Shown: piece by piece, positions 18,390 through 26,482 of the stretch
Position numbering within the stretch: position 1 is the first letter of the stretch
Layout of the letters: the number at the start of each line of letters is the position of its first letter
From: Glutamicibacter sp. JL.03c
GTDB taxonomy: Bacteria > Actinomycetota > Actinomycetes > Actinomycetales > Micrococcaceae
Assembly (NCBI RefSeq): GCF_025854375.1
Contig: NZ_CP107575.1
Span: 3,038,001 to 3,102,000, forward strand
Length of the DNA: 64,000 nt
Reading direction: 5' to 3'
Translations under genes and position numbers: made by a program
The notes under the pieces: model-generated
Seen by the model: only the letters and a program-made list of their open reading frames with translations
Told to the model about the DNA's origin: nothing
The model's database searches: none

Positions 18390-19562
18390 GTGAGCAACGA
18401 CGTAGAATTCTTAATCATTGGCGGCGGGGCCATGGGCAGTGCCACCGCCCTCTCGCTGGCACAGCTCGGCCACGAAGTGCTGCTGCTGGAACGCTTCGAA
18501 CCCGGGCACCTCAACGGCGCGTCGCATGGAACCACACGGAACTTCAACCCTGCCTACGCCAGGCCCGAGTACCTGCGCTTGCTGCAGCGGGCCAACATCT
18601 TGTGGGACGAACTCTCCACGCAGGCCGGCACCGAGCTGCTGCACCGCACCGGCCTGGTGAACCACGGCATCGTTGCCGAACAGCGCCACATGCACCAGGT
18701 GCTGGCCTCGGCCGGCTTCAGCAGCGAGCTGCTGGGCATCGAGGAGGCCGAGGAACGCTTTAGCGGCATGAGGTTCGAAACCGAGGTGCTGCACATTCCA
18801 GCTGGCGGGCAGATCAATGCCGATGCGACGGTGGCGGCCCTGCAACGGCTGGCCGCCGAAGCCGGGGCCAGCATCAGGCATTCGCAGCAGGTCACCGGCT
18901 TCGAAGTTCTCAGCGAGGACCAGGTGGCAGTGGCGGTGCGCACCACGCAGGGCGAGCAGCGGGTGCTCGCCCGGCACGTCGTGCTCACCGCAGGAGCCTG
19001 GACCCGGCAGCTGGGAGGATCCTTGCCGCTGCCTGCCATCCATGTCACCGAGGAGCATCCGGTGCATTTTGCCCTGCGCGCGGAGCCGGGCAATTTCCCC
19101 GGGTTCAATCACAGCCTGCACAGCGGTCGCGACATCGGCTCCCCGGTCTTCGGCCCCGTCTATGGCATGCACACCCCGGGGGCGGGCATCAAGGTCGGCT
19201 GGCACGGTTCGGGACGCATCATCGATCCCGAGCAGCGCCCGCACCTGGTGATCGAAGACCAGCTGGTTGCCTTGCAGCAGTATGCGCAGCGGTGGCTGCC
19301 CGGCGTGAATCCGCAGGACTTCGCAGCGATCTCCTGCACCTATGCCAACACCGAGGACGAGGATTTCATCCTCGACAGGCTCGGTCCGGTCACCGTCGGT
19401 GCCGGTTTCAGCGGGCATGGCTTCAAATTCGTGCCGGCCATCGGCGAACATCTCGCACAGCTGGCCAGCGGCCGGACCGCACCCATCCCCGCCTTCAGCG
19501 CGGCGCGCACGATCGGGGCCCCGGTGTTCCTCGAGCGCAGGGCGCAGGCCGGGTTGGCCTGA
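18390..19562 (+). CDS. Monomeric sarcosine oxidase / N-methyl-tryptophan oxidase-like flavoenzyme
   Basis: 390 residues, the length of monomeric sarcosine oxidases. Dinucleotide fold GGGAMGSATALSLAQLG at residues 9-25 binds FAD; NGASHGTTRNF near 50-60 matches the SSHGxTR flavin-contact motif. Cys316 in ISCTYANTEDEDFILD corresponds to the cysteine that covalently holds FAD in this family. Such enzymes oxidise N-methyl amino acids to the amino acid, formaldehyde and hydrogen peroxide. Exact substrate unknown. Convergent with the APC permease. Confidence 0.86.
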   Translation: MSNDVEFLIIGGGAMGSATALSLAQLGHEVLLLERFEPGHLNGASHGTTRNFNPAYARPEYLRLLQRANILWDELSTQAGTELLHRTGLVNHGIVAEQRHMHQVLASAGFSSELLGIEEAEERFSGMRFETEVLHIPAGGQINADATVAALQRLAAEAGASIRHSQQVTGFEVLSEDQVAVAVRTTQGEQRVLARHVVLTAGAWTRQLGGSLPLPAIHVTEEHPVHFALRAEPGNFPGFNHSLHSGRDIGSPVFGPVYGMHTPGAGIKVGWHGSGRIIDPEQRPHLVIEDQLVALQQYAQRWLPGVNPQDFAAISCTYANTEDEDFILDRLGPVTVGAGFSGHGFKFVPAIGEHLAQLASGRTAPIPAFSAARTIGAPVFLERRAQAGLA

Positions 19563-19570
19563 AGCCTGAG

Positions 19571-19612
19571 CGTCCCGCACCTGCCGAAGCTGCCTGCGGC
19601 AAATGCGGGACG
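19571..19612. terminator. Bidirectional terminator hairpin
   Basis: Outer 9-bp perfect arms CGTCCCGCA/TGCGGGACG plus inner TGCCG/CGGCA pairs, between the convergent flavin oxidase and permease genes. No marked T-run. Confidence 0.6.
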
Positions 19613-19621
19613 AGGCGTCTG

Positions 19622-21145
19622 CTAGGAGTGGTCTTGCACCTTCACGTACCTGGTTTCGGGCCGTGAGGTGTAGAAGCCCGCGCGGCGCTTGCGCGCGCCG
19701 ACCAGGAACGCGGCACCGAGCACCAGAATGCCGGCCCCGACCAGGAACACCAGGCCCACCCCGCCGATCTCGGTGCCGGAGCCGTAGGCCGGATCCAGCG
19801 AATCGATGATGGTCTGCGCAAAGACGGCCACCAGGGCGATGCCGCCCAGCAGCGGAGCCAGTCCGCGCGTGAAGAGATTGCGCGCCGAGTGGAGCAGGGT
19901 ATGCCTGAAGTACCAGACGCAGGCGAAGGCGGTGATGCCGTAGTAGAAGCAGATCATCATCCCCAGTGCCAGGATCGTATCGTTGAGCACGTTCGTGGAG
20001 ACGAAGCGCATCAGCGCGTAGAACACGGTGGAGATCACCGCGGCGACGATCGTGGAGAAAGCGGGAGTACCGAACTTCGGGTGGATCCGAGTGAAGGCCG
20101 CGGGCAGTGCGCCATGATGGCCCATGGCCAGCATTGAACGGGCTGGCGAAATCATCGTGGACTGCAACGAGGCGGCGCAGGAAGCCAAGGTGGCCAGCGA
20201 GAGCAGGATCGCGGCCGGGCCCAGCACCGGCCCGCCCAGCGAGGCGAATACATTGCCGATTCCCTCCGGGTTGGCCAAGCCGAGCCCGGTGTCCCCCACG
20301 CCCGCATAGACGGTGGCCGCCACGGAGGTCAGCAGGTAGATCCCCAGCACGATCACCGCGGTGAATCCGGCGGCCAGTCCGGAAGTCCGCTCGCCATTCT
20401 TGGTTTCCTCGTTCATGGACAGGCAGACGTCCCAGCCCCAGAAGGCAAAAATCGACAAGCTCAGTCCGATGGCCATGGCGGAGAAGGAATCGATGCCCAT
20501 GGGGTTGAACCATTCAGGCGAGAATTCCACGGCTGGTGCGGCTTTCGCGAAGGCCGCGATGGAGAACCACAACAGCAGCACAACTTGGAATCCGACCAGC
20601 AGGTACTGCACCAGCGAGGCCGCATGCAGGCCGCGCACCGAGACCCAGGTCGCCCCGAACATGAACACCAGACAGGTAGCCACGTTGATCCACGGGTTGG
20701 ATGCCAGGTCGGCCAGTGAATCATTGCCGGTGAGCTGGGCGAGGAACAAGTAGAAGAAGTCCACCGCCACCCCGGCCAGGTTCGAGAGCACGATGATATT
20801 TGCCGCGAGCATGCCCCAGCCGCCCATCCAGCCGGCGCGTGGCCCGAAGGCCCGCCACACCCAGGTGAAGGTGGTGCCGTTATCCGGCATCGCGCGATTC
20901 AGTTCGCGATAGCCCAGGGCCACCAGGAACATCGGGATGAAGCCGAGGATGAAAATTGCCGGGAGGTGGGTGCCCACCGCCTCGGCGGTGGGACCGAGGG
21001 TGCTGGCCACGACATAGCTCGGGGCGATGGTGGAGACTCCGATGATGATCGCGGTGAACAGGCCGATCTGCCCGGCGGTCAATCCCTTGCCCGTTTCGGT
21101 GACCGGGCTGGTGCTCAAGGTGCTGGTTTTGCCTCCGCCGTTCAT
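19622..21145 (-). CDS. APC superfamily amino acid/polyamine permease
   Basis: 507 residues with about twelve helices; the APC opening motif TAGQIGLFTAIIIGVSTIAPSYVVASTLG is at about 18-45. Likely importer of a basic amine or amino acid. The shared TetR-type operator with the agmatine genes suggests agmatine or putrescine as substrate (inference). ATG 21145 overlaps the stop of a 15-codon upstream reading frame that has the strong ribosome site, so translation may be coupled to it. Its own start has only a poor GGTGAT. Confidence 0.87.
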   Translation of the reverse strand: MNGGGKTSTLSTSPVTETGKGLTAGQIGLFTAIIIGVSTIAPSYVVASTLGPTAEAVGTHLPAIFILGFIPMFLVALGYRELNRAMPDNGTTFTWVWRAFGPRAGWMGGWGMLAANIIVLSNLAGVAVDFFYLFLAQLTGNDSLADLASNPWINVATCLVFMFGATWVSVRGLHAASLVQYLLVGFQVVLLLWFSIAAFAKAAPAVEFSPEWFNPMGIDSFSAMAIGLSLSIFAFWGWDVCLSMNEETKNGERTSGLAAGFTAVIVLGIYLLTSVAATVYAGVGDTGLGLANPEGIGNVFASLGGPVLGPAAILLSLATLASCAASLQSTMISPARSMLAMGHHGALPAAFTRIHPKFGTPAFSTIVAAVISTVFYALMRFVSTNVLNDTILALGMMICFYYGITAFACVWYFRHTLLHSARNLFTRGLAPLLGGIALVAVFAQTIIDSLDPAYGSGTEIGGVGLVFLVGAGILVLGAAFLVGARKRRAGFYTSRPETRYVKVQDHS

Positions 21146-21189
21146 ATCACCGGCGCCTTGTCTTCGGTGCCGCGTGCGAGTGCGTTCAT
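21142..21189 (-). CDS. 15-codon upstream ORF coupled to the permease
   Basis: An ATG with GGAGGG at 6-nt spacing opens a frame of 15 codons (MNALARGTEDKAPVI) whose TGA overlaps the permease ATG as ATGA. It is the only strong ribosome site in the leader. It could be a coupling/leader peptide, or the original permease N-terminus cut off by a small frameshift. The peptide has no run of a regulatory amino acid. Confidence 0.45.
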   Translation of the reverse strand: MNALARGTEDKAPVI

Positions 21190-21207
21190 CGTGAACCCTC
21201 CAGATCA

Positions 21208-21230
21208 TAAAACGAATCAAATTCATTTAA
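21208..21230. promoter_or_regulatory. TetR-type operator A (permease promoter)
   Basis: TAAAACGAAT, 3-bp spacer, ATTCATTTAA: a slightly imperfect copy of the palindrome found twice upstream of the TetR gene. It directly follows a minus-strand promoter with -10 TATCAT (21237-21232) and -35 TTGCCT 18 bp further upstream. Confidence 0.75.
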
Positions 21231-21393
21231 GATGATAGGGAGTGATCCAGCTCTCAGGCAAGGGAAAAATGAATAAGTTTCATATATCGTCCTGGCCCAA
21301 CGCCGCCCCGGCAGCCGCACGGGGCACGAAACGGCCATCCCACCACCGCTTTGGGGTGCGCGGCGCGCATCCTGCCTCAAAATATATAGAGGC

Positions 21394-21429
21394 ACGAAGT
21401 CCCCGGGCGCTGGCGCCCGGGGACTTCGT
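21394..21429 (-). terminator. Terminator of the agmatine operon
   Basis: 17-bp perfect arms with a 2-nt centre, followed on the minus strand by an AT-rich run (TCTATATATTTT). It lies 24 bp after the agmatine deiminase stop. Confidence 0.85.
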
Positions 21430-21452
21430 ACACGGCAAGGCGCACCTGGCAG

Positions 21453-22475
21453 CTAGCGGGCAGGGACCTGCTGGGTGATGCAGTGGATTCCCCCACCGCG
21501 TGCGTAGAGCTCGGTGGCATCCACCGCCACAACCTTCAGGCCCGGGTAGGCCTCAGCGAGGATCCGGGCTGCCTCGGCATCATTTTCGTCATTGAAGGCG
21601 CAGGCGATGACACCCCCATTGGTGACCAGGTGGTTGATGTAGGAGTAGTCCACCCAGCCGTGCGCGTCGCGCAGGATCCGTGGCGCCGGGACCCCGATCA
21701 GCTGGAGCTTGCGCCCCTGGGCATCCGTGGATGCTTCCAGCCGCTCGCGGACTTCCCGGGAGATCAGGAAGTCCGGGTGCTCCGGGTTTTGCTGGTCGTG
21801 GTAGAGCACGACGCCCGGGGCGGCGAAGCAGGCGACGATATCCACGTGCCCGCGGGTGCCGAATTCCTCGTTGTCGCGGGTCAGCCCGCGATCCAGCCAG
21901 ATGACCTTGGAGACGCCGAGCTGCTGGGCGAATTCCGCTTCGATGCCAGCCTCGGTGGCGCCGGGATTGCGCCCCGGATCCAGTTGCACGCTGCGGGTGG
22001 CCAGGATGGTGCCCTCACCATCCACGTGGATGCCGCCGCCTTCGTTGGTGATCGTCGATGGCACGCGCACAACGCCTTCGCGCTGCGCCAGCGCGGCGGC
22101 GATCTTCGAGTCCTTGCCCCAGGCGGCCCAGGACTGGGCACCCCAGCCATTGAAATTCCAGTCGATGGCCGACAACGTGCCCTCTTCGTCGCGCACGAAG
22201 GTCGGGCCGATATCGCGCATCCACGCGTCGTCGAGCTCATGGATCGCATAGTCGACGGTGTCACCCAGGTGGCGGCGGGCGTCCACCTCGGCCGACGGGT
22301 CGACCACCATGGTCACCGGGGTGAATCCCGCCACCGCGCGGGCCACGTTGGCCCAGGTGGCGCGGGCGGCCTCGGCCTCTTCCTCGGTGTCCCCCAGGGT
22401 GTAGCCGCCGGAGGGAAAGGCCATGTAGATGCGCTGATGCGCCTCGGTTTCAGCAGGCATGAAGAGCTTAGACAT
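21453..22475 (-). CDS. aguA: Agmatine deiminase
   Basis: 340 residues, porphyromonas-type peptidylarginine deiminase/AguA fold. It converts agmatine to N-carbamoylputrescine and ammonia. Visible marks: the early MPAETEAHQRIYMAFP segment, DDAWMRDIGPTFV near 95, NFNGWG near 115, TNEGGGIHVDGEGTILAT near 150, the GHVDIVACF stretch near 215, and the nucleophile Cys332 in RGGGIHCITQQVP at the C-terminus. Its ATG overlaps the last codons of the upstream amidase gene (8 bp), so the two are coupled. The ORF could be extended 12 codons upstream, but those would be read inside the amidase gene. Confidence 0.93.
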   Translation of the reverse strand: MSKLFMPAETEAHQRIYMAFPSGGYTLGDTEEEAEAARATWANVARAVAGFTPVTMVVDPSAEVDARRHLGDTVDYAIHELDDAWMRDIGPTFVRDEEGTLSAIDWNFNGWGAQSWAAWGKDSKIAAALAQREGVVRVPSTITNEGGGIHVDGEGTILATRSVQLDPGRNPGATEAGIEAEFAQQLGVSKVIWLDRGLTRDNEEFGTRGHVDIVACFAAPGVVLYHDQQNPEHPDFLISREVRERLEASTDAQGRKLQLIGVPAPRILRDAHGWVDYSYINHLVTNGGVIACAFNDENDAEAARILAEAYPGLKVVAVDATELYARGGGIHCITQQVPAR

Positions 22476-23448
22476 GCGCGCCTTCCTCCTGCTCGCCCAG
22501 GGCCAAGTCATTGCGCTGCCGGGTCATCGCGCCGTAGGTCTCGGGGCGGCGGGTGCGCAGGAACGGGAAGAGCGTGAGCCAGTCGCGGCGGGCGTCCAGG
22601 TCCAGGGTGGCGACCAGCACCGCGGATTCATCGCGTGGGGCGCGGGCGAGGATGCGGCCGTAGGGATCGGAGATGAAGGAGGAGCCGTAGAAGGTGAGCG
22701 CTCCCTCATCGCCCCAGCGGTTGGGCACCACCATGAACAGGCCGTTGGCGATGCCGTTGCCGATGATGGTCTGGCGCCACAGCGGCTCGGTGTCGAAGTC
22801 CGGGTGGTCAGGCTCCGAGCCGATGGCCGTGGGGTAGGCCAGCAGGTCGGCGCCAGCCAGCGAGTAGATGCGCGGCGGTTCGCTGAACCACTCGTCCCAG
22901 CAGGTGGGCAGGCCCATAGCCAGATCGCCGAGCGCGGGCACGCGGTGCACCGGGTAGGGATCTTCTGCCGGTCCCTCGCGGAAGTACTTGTCTTCGTAGT
23001 ATCCGGCGGTGCGCGGAATGTGCAGCTTGTTGGTCAGCGCGACGATCTCGCCCTCCGGCGAGACGACCACGGCGGTGTTCAGGCCCAGGCCATCGTCGGA
23101 CGGGGCCTTGCGGAACAGCGAAATGTGCACATGCAGGTTATACTTGGCGCTCATCGCGCGGGCAAAGACCAGGGTCGGGCCGGTCTCGAGATCCTCGGCG
23201 GTCTCGTCGGCGGCTTCGGGATCCGGGATCACGAAGGCCGGATACTTGCTCAGGGTGACTTCTGGCAGGTAGACGATCTGCGCGCCGTGGGATGCGGCGC
23301 GGGCGATGCCGTCCTCCAGTTCATCGCGCAGCGCTTGCGGGTCTTCCTGCCAGCGGTGCTGGACCAGAGCCACGGTGATTTCTCCGCGCTCAGGAGCGGT
23401 GGCGCGGGCCGGCGAGGCAGGGGCGTCAAGTGCGAGTATTTCCTTCAT
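22468..23448 (-). CDS. aguB: N-carbamoylputrescine amidase (nitrilase superfamily)
   Basis: 326 residues. Carbon-nitrogen hydrolase that should hydrolyse N-carbamoylputrescine to putrescine, CO2 and ammonia. The catalytic triad is Glu63 (YLPEVTLSKYP), Lys141 (LTNKLHIPRT) and Cys183 (PTCWDEWFSEPPR); CWDxWFPE-like sequence and YPTAIGSEP are typical of AguB. A GGGAGAG ribosome site precedes ATG. The promoter -10 (TATAGT, 23494-23489) abuts operator B, so the adjacent TetR repressor should block transcription. Confidence 0.92.
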   Translation of the reverse strand: MKEILALDAPASPARATAPERGEITVALVQHRWQEDPQALRDELEDGIARAASHGAQIVYLPEVTLSKYPAFVIPDPEAADETAEDLETGPTLVFARAMSAKYNLHVHISLFRKAPSDDGLGLNTAVVVSPEGEIVALTNKLHIPRTAGYYEDKYFREGPAEDPYPVHRVPALGDLAMGLPTCWDEWFSEPPRIYSLAGADLLAYPTAIGSEPDHPDFDTEPLWRQTIIGNGIANGLFMVVPNRWGDEGALTFYGSSFISDPYGRILARAPRDESAVLVATLDLDARRDWLTLFPFLRTRRPETYGAMTRQRNDLALGEQEEGAHV

Positions 23449-23465
23449 GGTTGCTCTCCCAGCAA

Positions 23466-23488
23466 TTAAACGAATGCTATTCGTTTAA
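23466..23488. promoter_or_regulatory. TetR-type operator B (agmatine operon promoter)
   Basis: TTAAACGAAT, 3-bp spacer, ATTCGTTTAA: a perfect palindrome placed right after the -10 box of the aguB-aguA promoter, which has -35 TTGCGG and an 18-bp spacer. The same spacing is seen at operator A. Confidence 0.85.
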
Positions 23489-23521
23489 ACTATAGGCAGT
23501 TGCCGGCGGAACCCGCAAGGC

Positions 23522-23544
23522 TAAAACGAATCTTTTTCGTTTAA
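23522..23544. promoter_or_regulatory. TetR-type operator C (TetR gene promoter)
   Basis: TAAAACGAAT, 3-bp spacer, TTTCGTTTAA: two mismatches to a perfect palindrome, centred 56 bp from operator B and 60 bp before the TetR start. Suggests autoregulation. Confidence 0.75.
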
Positions 23545-23592
23545 ATTCGGTATGCTCTGATAAGACGCAATTCCAGGAAGGTCGCTTTCACC

Positions 23593-24201
23593 ATGGCACG
23601 CCCCTCAAAGCCGAAGCTCAATCCCGAGGTCATCGCCGAGGCCGCGTTGGCACTGGTCGACAAGCACGGGGAATTCACCCTCCCCCAGCTCGCCACGTCG
23701 CTCTCGGTCAGCGCATCCTCGCTCTACAACCACGTGCAAGGCAAGGATGAGATCGTGGAGCTCATGCGAGGCCGGGCCATGGCGGTCATTGATTTGCCCG
23801 AAAGCCAACCGGAAAGCTGGCAGCAGACTGTGCGGCTGATCGCCACCGCCTATTGGAGTTCATACTCGAAGCACCCTCGACTGATTCCGCTGCTGACCAG
23901 CCACACCGTGCGCGATCGCACGACCCTGCGGGTCTACGATGCACTGGCCGAGGCCTTCAGCCAGGCAGGGTTCGAGGCAACACGGCGCCTGCAGGCAATT
24001 ACGATCATCGATTCCTTCGTGCTTGGCTCCGCCCTCGACGCCGCCGCACCGCAACAGGTATGGGAGCCCGATGACAGCTCCAGCCCGCAGTTCACAGAGG
24101 CACTGGACGCAGGGCTCCCCAGCGCACAGCGCGCCCAGTCCACCTTCCTGCTGGGCCTGGACGTCATTCTCGAAGGACTGCGCTCGGTACCCCGCGCCTA
24201 G
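23593..24201 (+). CDS. TetR/AcrR family regulator of the agmatine genes
   Basis: 202 residues. N-terminal HTH at about 25-60 (FTLPQLATSLSVSASSLYNHVQGKDEIVELM); the C-terminal part resembles the tetracyclin-repressor-like ligand domain. Divergent from aguB-aguA with two operators between, and a third operator before the APC permease, so this protein most likely represses import and use of agmatine (inference). AGGAAGG is 13 nt before ATG, longer than usual. Its stop overlaps that of the convergent signal peptidase gene (shared CTAG). Confidence 0.88.
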   Translation: MARPSKPKLNPEVIAEAALALVDKHGEFTLPQLATSLSVSASSLYNHVQGKDEIVELMRGRAMAVIDLPESQPESWQQTVRLIATAYWSSYSKHPRLIPLLTSHTVRDRTTLRVYDALAEAFSQAGFEATRRLQAITIIDSFVLGSALDAAAPQQVWEPDDSSSPQFTEALDAGLPSAQRAQSTFLLGLDVILEGLRSVPRA

Positions 24202-25301
24202 TGAAGCGTGCAGGTCAACTGCTTGTTAGCACCCAAAAGCCCCGCAGTGGCGTGCACCTGGGTGAAGCTCACCGGCACCGACTGCCAGGAATTGTACTGC
24301 GCGTAGATGGAGACGGTGAACGTGCGGTCGAACCCCACGAGCAGGTCCAGCAGCGACCCGAGCAGGCCGTTGCTGGACGCGATGCCCGTGGTGTAGCTTC
24401 GCGCCGACGCTCCCAAGGCCTCGCTTTTGACTTCCGTGCCCCCATTGAGTTTTGCCGTCACCAGGAATCCGGTGGGAGCGATTCCCGCCGTCTGCCAGTT
24501 GAATCTGATGTTCTGGTTGTTGCCCGCATTATTCGTGCAGGTCGTATTCGCTGGCGGGGCGAGCGTGGCGGCCTGCTGGGAGGCCGTGGCCCTGGCGCTG
24601 CCGAGAAATGCGGCGTCCGTCACCACCGGGGCCGGGGCTTTCATCCCCAGGCCGAGCAGGCAGGCTGCGACCACACCGATCAGCACGGCATTCCTGAGTC
24701 CTATCCTCATGGCGGTGCCGGCATCGTCAGGCGCCTTCGGTCCGGTTCCTCGCCGGCGTCTTGCGCCTCGGCGGCTCCTTCCCTGGCCGCTCGGCGGATC
24801 CGATGTTTTCCCAGGCGCGATAAAGGCCAGATACAACAGGTACGCGCAGAGCACCCCACCCAGGAAATAGGCCCACGGCTGGCTCATCCAATTGACCGCA
24901 TAGCCCAGCAGCGGAGCACTGAAAATCAACTTGTCGACCGAGGAAACCGGGTAGGGCTGCAGATCCGGAACGGGGTTGGCATCACCCTTGAGCACGAGCC
25001 CCTGCGGAATATTCTCCACGACGCGATGGGTGATGCGCTGGCCCTCGCTGTTGACGACTGAGACCACATCTCCCGGACTGATATCGGCAACCTGAGTGGG
25101 AATCGCGAGCCCCAGGGAGCCGCTCGGGATGCCGGGCCCCATGGATCCGGACACGAAGACCAGCGGCTTGATTCCGAACACGAGGGCAAGCAACGCCATC
25201 AGCAGGCACAGGGTGCCCGCGACGGCACAGGCATTGAGCACCAGCCGCTGAAACCGCGCCAGCGCGGTGCCCGTAACCCCGGTGATTCGTCCTGTATCCA
25301 T
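24198..25301 (-). CDS. SipW/archaeal-type signal peptidase fused to an exported domain
   Basis: 367 residues in one uninterrupted frame. Residues 1-165 form an S26B signal peptidase: membrane helix 22-45, catalytic Ser53 (SGSM), His92 (ITHRVV) replacing the bacterial Lys, Asp107 (GDAN), and a second helix near 140-162. A basic linker (RSRRGARRRRG) leads to another hydrophobic segment at 199-222 and about 145 exported residues with LAPPANTTCT and a fibronectin-III-like pattern (FNWQTAG ... TFTVSIYAQYNSWQSVPV). That second half looks like the alternate-signal-peptide proteins of actinobacteria, so enzyme and substrate appear joined. An ATG at 24710 could start the second half separately, but has no ribosome site. 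Confidence 0.8.
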   Translation of the reverse strand: MDTGRITGVTGTALARFQRLVLNACAVAGTLCLLMALLALVFGIKPLVFVSGSMGPGIPSGSLGLAIPTQVADISPGDVVSVVNSEGQRITHRVVENIPQGLVLKGDANPVPDLQPYPVSSVDKLIFSAPLLGYAVNWMSQPWAYFLGGVLCAYLLYLAFIAPGKTSDPPSGQGRSRRGARRRRGTGPKAPDDAGTAMRIGLRNAVLIGVVAACLLGLGMKAPAPVVTDAAFLGSARATASQQAATLAPPANTTCTNNAGNNQNIRFNWQTAGIAPTGFLVTAKLNGGTEVKSEALGASARSYTTGIASSNGLLGSLLDLLVGFDRTFTVSIYAQYNSWQSVPVSFTQVHATAGLLGANKQLTCTLH

Positions 25302-25302
25302 G

Positions 25303-25878
25303 TCATGACCCCACGGTTGACGTGAATTCTAATTCGATGGTGGTCGAGGCGCCCTGCAAGGCGTTCGCTGCGCTCAGTGGCAGCGAGTATTGCACGCACA
25401 AGGTTTCACTGGCCCCGGAAGCCAACGGCCGGGCAGTGGTGGCGCCGCCGAAGGCAGCCCCCGCATTCTTGGTGAGCAGCGTGGTACCGCCCGAGCACGT
25501 CACGCTCGATCCGGTGCCGCTGAGCGTTGCCCCGGTTTTCACGATGACGCCCAGCCCAGCACCCAGGGTCCCGGACCCGGATTCGATGACTCGGCCTTGG
25601 AAGGCATAGGGCGCGGCAATTGAACCGGTGTTCTTCACGGTGACCGTGGAACCCGAACTCGCCCCGGGGAACAGGCTGCTGCCGGTGATGGGCATCTGGT
25701 AACTGGTTGACGTGGCCGTTCCCGCGGAAGCACCAACACCCAGCGCCACGGTTGCGGTACTCACATTCGCGGTGGCCGTGGCCTGACCTGTCCACGAGGC
25801 CAGGGTCGAGACCGTACCGAACCCCACCAGGATGCCCAGGGATAACAGTGCCTTGATCCGCAATGATCGCTCATTCAT
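25303..25878 (-). CDS. SipW-cognate exported protein (TasA/CalY-like signal peptide)
   Basis: 191 residues. The N-terminus RIKALLSLGILVGFGTVSTLASWTG has the SipW-type form: hydrophobic core, G-T-x-S/A-x-A-S-W-T, expected cut near the SW region. The mature part is Gly/Ser/Thr-rich beta-type sequence with two cysteines. I chose ATG 25878 (GGGGGCGG upstream), overlapping the preceding gene by 8 bp. Likely processed by one of the two clustered peptidases and assembled at the surface; whether it forms fibres is unknown. Confidence 0.8.
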   Translation of the reverse strand: MNERSLRIKALLSLGILVGFGTVSTLASWTGQATATANVSTATVALGVGASAGTATSTSYQMPITGSSLFPGASSGSTVTVKNTGSIAAPYAFQGRVIESGSGTLGAGLGVIVKTGATLSGTGSSVTCSGGTTLLTKNAGAAFGGATTARPLASGASETLCVQYSLPLSAANALQGASTTIELEFTSTVGS

Positions 25879-26482
25879 CGTTCCGCCCCCTTGCCGTGGC
25901 CTTGTCCGTATTTTTCCGCGCGGCTCCCCGCAGCAACAAGCCGACCACCGCCGCACCAGCGGCCGCACCGATCAGGGAACCGCTGAACCCGGTATCAACC
26001 AGGTGCTCGGGGCCATCTGGCGGCCGCGGTTCACCGCCGGCATCGAGTTCCGCGGCAGTCACCTCGACCTTAAGCGAAGGAACTTTCCGATCCTGCGAGG
26101 CGTTGCTCGCCGACTCGGGCAGACCCAGCTTCAATTCGAACTCTGCGACCTCTAGTGGATCCAGGACCATCACCTTGCTCCCGGCGGCCACGAAGTACAG
26201 CTGCGTTGAAGCATCGGGCGCGATGGGCCGGATGCTGACCTCGACAGCGCTGTCGCGATCGTTGCGCACCTGGAAGGAACCGGTGGATTCTCCCCCCGGC
26301 GCCAATATGTCGCCGCCGCCGAAAACTGGTGGTGGAACCGGGGAGAAGTCCTGGCCATCGAGGCTGAAACTCAGCCCCGGGGCGGTGTCCTCCGCCGTGG
26401 CCGGGGCCGCCAGGTGCCACCCGGCACAGAGCATTGCCGCCAGACACGCCATGCAGATGGCCACCCGCTCCCGCCTTTTCAT
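25871..26482 (-). CDS. Secreted surface protein with LVDTG sorting-like C-terminus
   Basis: 203 residues: classical signal peptide (1-30, ending ATA), a beta-rich middle part, then LVDTG at 161-165, a hydrophobic helix (about 168-186) and a basic tail (RGAARK). This is the layout of a sortase substrate (LxxTG, close to the LAxTG of class E sortases), although no sortase gene is present. Start overlaps the previous peptidase stop as ATGA. Function unknown; may anchor the cluster's products. Confidence 0.75.
   Translation of the reverse strand: MKRRERVAICMACLAAMLCAGWHLAAPATAEDTAPGLSFSLDGQDFSPVPPPVFGGGDILAPGGESTGSFQVRNDRDSAVEVSIRPIAPDASTQLYFVAAGSKVMVLDPLEVAEFELKLGLPESASNASQDRKVPSLKVEVTAAELDAGGEPRPPDGPEHLVDTGFSGSLIGAAAGAAVVGLLLRGAARKNTDKATARGRNDE

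Noticed and set aside
18411-20513. 700-codon minus-strand open frame
   Set aside because: Antisense to the flavin oxidase and out of frame with the permease; low-complexity Arg/Gly-rich translation.
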